The notes under the pieces: model-generated | Seen by the model: only the letters and a program-made list of their open reading frames with translations | Told to the model about the DNA's origin: nothing | Databases searched by the model: none | Translations under genes and position numbers: made by a program | Shown: positions 20,545 through 25,154 of the stretch, piece after piece | Position numbering within the stretch: position 1 is the stretch's first letter | Layout: every line of letters begins with the position of its first letter | Origin: Emmonsiellopsis sp. PD_33 | Taxonomy: Eukaryota; Ascomycota; Eurotiomycetes; Onygenales; Ajellomycetaceae | Direction of reading: 5' to 3' | Length of the DNA stretch: 25,154 nucleotides | NCBI GenBank assembly: GCA_032988165.1 | Contig: JANTQF010000443.1 | Location: 1 to 25,154, forward strand

Positions 20545-21837
20545 CTACTTCGATGCCACAAATGCCTCCGGCTTCATGTTGATCCTACACAGCTTCGCCA
20601 CGCACCCGCTTAGCTGCACCAGCGTCTGCACCCCCTCCAGGATCCGCATGTGTGCAAACCCGATCTCCTTGATGAACTCCAGTTTGGCGTGTTCCGAGAG
20701 CGTCGGGATGGTTTTGGTCACGCGGAACATCGTGCTGATTATATCATGCGACGAGTAGCCCAGGTCCCTGTAGCGCATAGGTTTATCAGTAAACTATACA
20801 CACGTATCTTCTTAGACAAAGCAAGCAGCCATACCACAGCTCATTCAGCGTATCCAACGCCGCATCAATCTTCCCCTCCCAACACGCCTTGATCATCGCC
20901 TGCACCTTGACCGGATGCGGACTGTCCACCACACGAAACACATTGTCCCCGCTCACAAACCCAAACCCAGCCCACGTACTCTGCAGATTGTTGATGGCCT
21001 GTCGCATATCGCCCTCCGCACTAAACACCAGCGCCGCAATCCCGTCCTCCGAATGCTCGACCTTCTCCGCCTCGCAGATCTGCATCAGCCGCTTGACCAC
21101 CTGCGCGTCTGTGAGCCGGGAATAGCGCAGGATCGCGCAGCGGGACTGGAGGGGTTCGATGATCTTGTTCGACTGGTTGCAGGCGAAGGCGAAGCGGGTG
21201 GTTGTCGAGTAGATTTCCATCGTGCGCCGGAGCGCCTGTTGCGCGCCGGATGTCATGCTGTACACGGAATAATCGGTGAGTAGCTGTAATAATAGCAAGC
21301 AAGCTAAGGATAAAACGAACCTATCCGCCTCATCGAGAATAACCAGCTTATGCCTGCCTTGTGGGAGCGTGACTTTTTTCTGCGCAAAGCCTTTTATTCT
21401 GTTTCTGACGACGTCGATGCCTGTCGAACGATATCAGCGCTGTCAAAACATATACCAACCGGTAAAAAGTACCTCTCTCATCACTAGCATTAAGCTCCAG
21501 AACGGCCTCCTTATACGAGTCCCCCAGCATCTGTCTCGCCAGACACAGAACGGACGTGGTCTTGCCGATACCTGGCATGCCGGAGATGATGACATGGGGC
21601 ATGTTGCCATCGCGGGCAATGATCTTTAGCCGTTCAATGGTCTCTGTGTTGCCGACTATGTCGTCGAGGAAAACGGGTCTGTATTTTTCAACCCTGCACG
21701 AGAGACAGGTTAGCCTACGCCGTCTGATATCCATCTGTGCCGTCTTACCAGGGCAGTTCGTAGTCTGGCGGGGCGCCAGCGAGGTTTTCTTGCAGGCCTC
21801 TTTTCGCCGCGGCTGTGGATGATTCTGGCTTGTCCAT
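20545..21837 (-). CDS. rfc4: replication factor C small subunit (yeast Rfc4/human RFC2 type)
   Basis: One of four small AAA+ subunits of the RFC clamp loader, which opens PCNA and loads it on primed DNA in the nucleus; the small subunits also serve in checkpoint and cohesion clamp loaders. Exons are 21,749-21,837, 21,473-21,693, 21,321-21,420, 20,835-21,257 and 20,545-20,767. They join exactly to 351 residues, the usual family length. The RFC box ELPWVEKYRP lies at residues 27-36, Walker A GMPGIGKT at 68-75, Walker B LVILDEAD at 129-136 and the arginine-finger SRC at 175-177. VRNRIKGFAQKK, ACNQSNKIIEPLQ and EGDMRQAINNLQ are highly conserved. GNMPHVIISGMPG and ITHMRILEGV-like sequence near the end point to Rfc4 rather than Rfc2, Rfc3 or Rfc5. 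Introns of 52-67 bp all have GT-AG ends. The phosphatase gene diverges upstream. Confidence 0.96.
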
Positions 21838-21961
21838 TGTGAGGGTGAAAATGTCAACTGTGGAAAGGACGGGTATCACGCAATATCTAAGCAACGCTGG
21901 TTGATTATCTTCTTGTTATTCTTTCTCTCAAATCACGACGCGGTCGAAGTTCAATTTCACA

Positions 21962-21967
21962 ACGCGT
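21962..21967. promoter_or_regulatory. MCB-type box ACGCGT upstream of rfc4
   Basis: ACGCGT lies 125 bases upstream of the rfc4 start codon. In yeasts this MluI box binds MBF and drives G1/S transcription of DNA replication genes. A related GACGCG occurs at about 21,937-21,942. Function here is inferred from the sequence and the neighbouring gene. Confidence 0.55.
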
Positions 21968-21975
21968 CGGGAAGT

Positions 21976-21981
21976 CACGTG
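21976..21981. promoter_or_regulatory. CACGTGG box 1
   Basis: CACGTG followed by G on the plus strand. It is the first of three in the rfc4-phosphatase intergenic region. This is the core recognised by Pho4/NUC-1 type bHLH phosphate regulators, but also by Cbf1-like factors. Confidence 0.45.
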
Positions 21982-22013
21982 GAAGCACCCAGCCCTTATC
22001 GCGATAAAATAGC

Positions 22014-22019
22014 CACGTG
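22014..22019. promoter_or_regulatory. CACGTGG box 2
   Basis: Palindromic CACGTG, with the extra G on the minus strand, 38 bases from box 1 and so in inverted orientation to it. Confidence 0.45.
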
Positions 22020-22226
22020 ACACGTCCAAAAGCGGTAATTAGGGCTTCATGCACGACGACGTCGATTTATTTTTTACTTCAACAGCTTCAATTGGGCTGG
22101 AATTGCTTCAATTCGGATAGGATTTGACAGGATACTAGTTTGATCCGTGGTATCGGGACATCTGGTCTGTTCCTGGCTCGATTCTATGCAATCTCCCCCC
22201 TGGCGGCTAACGCTGCCCGCCGTCGA

Positions 22227-22232
22227 CACGTG
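22227..22232. promoter_or_regulatory. CACGTGG box 3
   Basis: Third CACGTGG, plus-strand orientation, 378 bases upstream of the phosphatase start codon. It is the copy best placed to act on that gene. Confidence 0.5.
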
Positions 22233-22470
22233 GAGAAGTAGCTTCATCCTTCATTGCTGGGCCGTCCCCAATCAACGAGCTCCTATGAGGCTCGTGGACG
22301 CGGGAGTTTGATTGAAATACGGAACCCTACGCTTGATAACTTTCAGCGGGTTATATCCCCCCTCTTAGGGACTTTCAATCGCCCCCATTAGCGCATCGCT
22401 TCTCCTCCTAGCCTGCCGGCTTCGACTACTCCGGCTATCCTCCAAAACGGCAAACCGAGCTAGGCAGTTC

Positions 22471-22477
22471 TATAAAA
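22471..22477 (+). promoter_or_regulatory. TATA box of the acid phosphatase
   Basis: TATAAAA, 133 bases before the ATG at 22,610 and followed by a pyrimidine-rich stretch (about 22,535-22,565) suited to transcription start. A strong TATA box is more usual for inducible than for housekeeping genes. Confidence 0.6.
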
Positions 22478-22609
22478 GCCGGCGCAATGCCTCCCGCCAG
22501 CTCCCACTTTTGCTCTAGCTGACTATATGTCTGCGTCCTTTTCCTTCTCTTCTGCCTCGCCCTGTCTCCGCCCGGCAACCTGTTGGGCCATATTCATTCT
22601 TTAGCAGAA

Positions 22610-24217
22610 ATGGCCGTCTCACGGCTATCGGTTTTGCTCCCGGTGCTATCCCTGCTTGCAGATGCAGTGGATGTGTCATGGCATCCTCCCAGATCGACAG
22701 CTATTAATGATGTTGAGGGGATAATGGATAGGGAGGGTGTTTATGGCTTTATCTTCAATTCGTCACAGACGCCCAATGAGGAGTATGGGACCTATAATTG
22801 GTGTAATATGCCTCATGCGCGGAAGAGGGAGTACAAGGTGCCGCCGAAGGAGTATAAGTTGGAGTATGTCGAAGTGGTATGTTCAATTCTACGACACTGA
22901 TCGGATGGAACTGACATGTGTGATGATAGATACATAGACATCACAAGAGAACTCCGTAAGTCATCTTTTTTCTAACTAAAAAAGATAAAATGATCCGTAT
23001 GCTAACAAAATCTAGATACGCCTCCAACACCTTCCCCGAGGAAGCATACCCATGGCACTGCGACGACCAGGGCTTGTTCTACTACGGCCAGCCTCTACCA
23101 CACGGACACAGCGCCGCCCAAACCTACTGGTCGATTTTCCAGAACCCCATAAATCCATTCAAACCGCCAGGATTCAACGGCTCCTGCACCTTCCCGCAAA
23201 TCACCAAGGAAGGCCTCGACGACTCCTGGCAGCACGGCCGCGATTTATACGGCGTATACCATGACCTCCTCCACTTCATCCCGAAAAGGCTAGACCTCGA
23301 CAAAGTCTCATACCACGTAACCACCAACGTGATCACCAGCCAGGTCGCCGGCATGGTAATAAACGGCATGTACAATCCTAAAAAACCCGTCCCTCTAAAC
23401 GTCGAAGTAAGCCTCCACCCCACCCCACCACCCACCTCTTAACACCACGTCCTAACCAAAAAACCAGCCCCCAACCACCGACTCCCTCGAACCCACCTAC
23501 CCCTGCCCCAAATCCACCACCCTCTTCTCCACCTCCAAAACAACCCCAAACACCACCTGGACCCGCCACCTCACCCTCACCACCCCTCTCCTCACCTCCC
23601 TCGACTCCATCTCCGGCATCCCCACCGACCCCTCCGACGACTGGCACACATCCGTCGACCACTACTTCGACAACCTCTCCGCGCGCCTCTGCCACTCAAA
23701 ACCGCTCCCATGCTCCCTCACCGACAGCAACAAATGCATCTCACAGACAGACGCGGAGACGATCTTCCGCCTCGGCCAGTTCGAGTATTCGTATATCTAC
23801 CGCGACGCGCCGACGTCGCTAGCCGCGAGCGCGGGGTCGATGGGGGTGTTCGCTGCCGGTGTGGCGGAGAGGTTGAGAGAGCGGATTAGCGGGGTGAAAG
23901 GGGGCGTTGTGTACAGACATAACATCGCGCATGACGGGAGTATGTCGAGGTTGTTGTCTGTGTTGCAGGTTGAGGTGATGGTTTGGCCTGGGATGGGGGC
24001 TGAGGTGGTTTTTGAACTTTATAGGAGGCGCGGGGGGAGGGGGAAGGGGGTGTGGTTTGTTCGTGTGCTGTTTGGGGGGGAGGTGCTGGTTAGTTCGAGT
24101 CCGGCGTTGGGGAGGTTGGATATGGTTCCGGTGCAGAGGTTGTTGGGGTATTTTGATGGGTTGGTTGGGGAGAGGGCGGGGGGGGTGGAGGGGTTGTGTA
24201 TGGAGGAGGAGGAGTAG
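22610..24217 (+). CDS. secreted histidine acid phosphatase (branch 2)
   Basis: Histidine phosphatase superfamily, branch 2 (acid phosphatase/phytase type), hydrolysing phosphomonoesters outside the cell or in the secretory pathway. Exons are 22,610-22,876, 22,930-22,955, 23,016-23,406 and 23,468-24,217, giving 477 residues. The first about 19 residues (MAVSRLSVLLPVLSLLADA) look like a signal peptide; an in-frame ATG at 22,583 would place nine residues before it, so 22,610 is preferred. The catalytic motif is RHHKRTP at residues 92-98, where many relatives have RHGxRxP. The partner acid motif is HDGS (His383, Asp384), followed by MVWPGMGAEVVFELY. Conserved-looking CDDQGLFYYGQ follows the first motif. 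Introns of 53, 60 and 61 bp are GT-AG; introns 2 and 3 have CTAAC branch sites. The exact substrate cannot be told. Confidence 0.9.
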
Positions 24218-24800
24218 GATGGATGGGATGGTAGGGGTGGTTGGTTGGTTTTGGTGAGGATATGTGAGATGTGAATGAAGTGGGATTTGTGATCGTAGCT
24301 AGCTGTCTATCTATCTTGTTTTATTAATCTTTGGATATATAGATGGGAAGATTTTGTTCTCAGTCGAGAAGGGACGTTTTTTGTATAGTATTTACCCATT
24401 ATATTTATAGCAATATCTAGATAGATACTAATAACGCAACAAAAACTCAAACCAATTTAAAGAACAACCTAACATATATAGTTAGAAATTATAACAACTG
24501 CTACAAAACACCGCAAAAAAGAATAAAGATATCAATCAGCAGTAGTTAAAAAAACATGGCTCACAATAGTTAACTAAAACTAAATAGAAACGCCCAAAAA
24601 CTAAAAACGCAACATATTCAGCTAGCATAGACAATAGCGGTTTATGTAGATAGATAGACAGGTAAGATTCTAACAAGCCCATGAGATAACCAACACCCCC
24701 CGGGCCCTCCCCAACCGTCTTCTTTCCCCATATTTGTTTTCTTCTTCCTTCTTTCTCCTCTATTCACGATATATCAGAAAGAGGACGGAATATATCCAAA

Positions 24801-24822
24801 TCCATATCCATATCCATATCCA
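24801..24822. repeat. TCCATA tandem repeat
   Basis: About 3.7 perfect copies of TCCATA. It produces a Trp-Ile repeat in the minus-strand frame, which explains that spurious open stretch. Confidence 0.9.
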
Positions 24823-24982
24823 TCCAAACCTCACATAGAAAAACTTCAAATCTTCTAATAACAAACTATAGTCTCGATTCCTCTTGCCGCGACGACGACC
24901 TCGATGAGACGGGAACAGAAACCGTATCCCAATTCTTCGCAACCTATTTATTTCGCAAAGATCATATTAGCTCAAAGTCGTC

Positions 24983-25154
24983 ACAAAAAAAAAAAAAAAA
25001 AAAACAAGAACCACAAAAAAAAAAAAAACCAAAAAAAAAACACAACAAAACACCACACCACCACCAAACCAACAGACAACAAAAAAAACAGGCAACAAGG
25101 CGAAACCAACCTAAGAAGGCAACAACCACCTAAGACGACCTCACGAACCACACC
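24983..25154. repeat. T-depleted A/C-rich tract with A-runs
   Basis: The plus strand has runs of 20 A (24,985-25,004), 14 A (25,015-25,028) and 10 A (25,031-25,040), followed by CAA/ACC-rich sequence. I count only three T in 172 bases. The tract runs to the window end. Confidence 0.85.

Larger units (their letters stand above)
24218..25154. other. 3' flank with simple repeats, no supported gene
   Basis: The phosphatase 3' flank is AT-rich (24,290-24,660). A pyrimidine-rich stretch follows at about 24,718-24,760. A short open frame on the minus strand (24,760-24,942) is made partly by the TCCATA repeat and is not supported. The final 170 bases are extreme A/C-rich sequence and may be leader or promoter of a gene outside the window. 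Confidence 0.5.

Noticed and set aside
20242..20758. Plus-strand ORFs of 91-123 residues near the rfc4 3' end
   Set aside because: They overlap the last rfc4 exon antisense, have no motifs and differ from each other only in frame.
22583..22609. Upstream in-frame ATG of the phosphatase
   Set aside because: It would put nine residues before a good signal peptide; the ATG at 22,610 gives the normal N-terminus.
23378..23695. Gly/Val-rich minus-strand ORF of 105 residues
   Set aside because: Shadow of the C-rich part of the phosphatase exons 3 and 4.
1..25154. tRNA, rRNA, CRISPR array or biosynthetic gene cluster
   Set aside because: I saw no cloverleaf or rRNA-like sequence, no regular spaced repeats, and no synthase or tailoring genes; the host genes are a protease, a replication factor and a phosphatase.

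Overview
Organism. The window looks like nuclear DNA of a filamentous ascomycete, most likely of the Aspergillus/Penicillium group (Eurotiales). Three gene models on the right carry 52-67 bp introns, several with a CTAAC-type branch site, and all three close exactly in frame with the lengths and motifs of their families. The left two thirds is a transposon block that has been through repeat-induced point mutation (RIP) or a very similar process.

Left block (about 1-17,400). It is AT-rich, full of TAG/TAA/TGA, and I found almost no CpG in it. It is not random: it can be read as a nested set of dead elements. The outer element is a Helitron on the minus strand. Its Rep-helicase gene starts near 16,974, carries N-terminal zinc-finger-like cysteines, an HUH-type Rep motif near 14,875 and the Y..KY motif near 14,450, and ends with a PIF1-type helicase at 1,938. 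A 10,170 bp Ty3/gypsy retrotransposon (3,395-13,564, plus strand) split the helicase part. It has 172 bp LTRs, a GTTAC target-site duplication, gag, protease, RT, RNase H, integrase and a chromodomain. Removing the retrotransposon and one TSD copy restores the Helitron frame. The retrotransposon is unusually long, with a 1.4 kb leader and a roughly 630-codon extra frame between pol and the 3' LTR that I could not identify. A separate dead gene with a cysteine-rich domain resembling DUF3716 lies at 944-1,786.

Right block (about 17,470-25,154). It is CpG-rich, normal host DNA. On the minus strand are a three-exon, yapsin/OpsB-like GPI-anchored aspartic protease (17,471-19,082) and a five-exon replication factor C small subunit, the orthologue of yeast Rfc4/human RFC2 (20,545-21,837). 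On the plus strand is a four-exon secreted histidine acid phosphatase (22,610-24,217). The rfc4 and phosphatase genes diverge from a 772 bp intergenic region holding an MCB-type ACGCGT near rfc4, three CACGTGG boxes and a TATA box near the phosphatase. These fit cell-cycle control of rfc4 and phosphate control of the phosphatase. The three genes do not form an obvious pathway. The last 0.9 kb has simple repeats and a nearly T-free A/C-rich tract, without a gene I can support.
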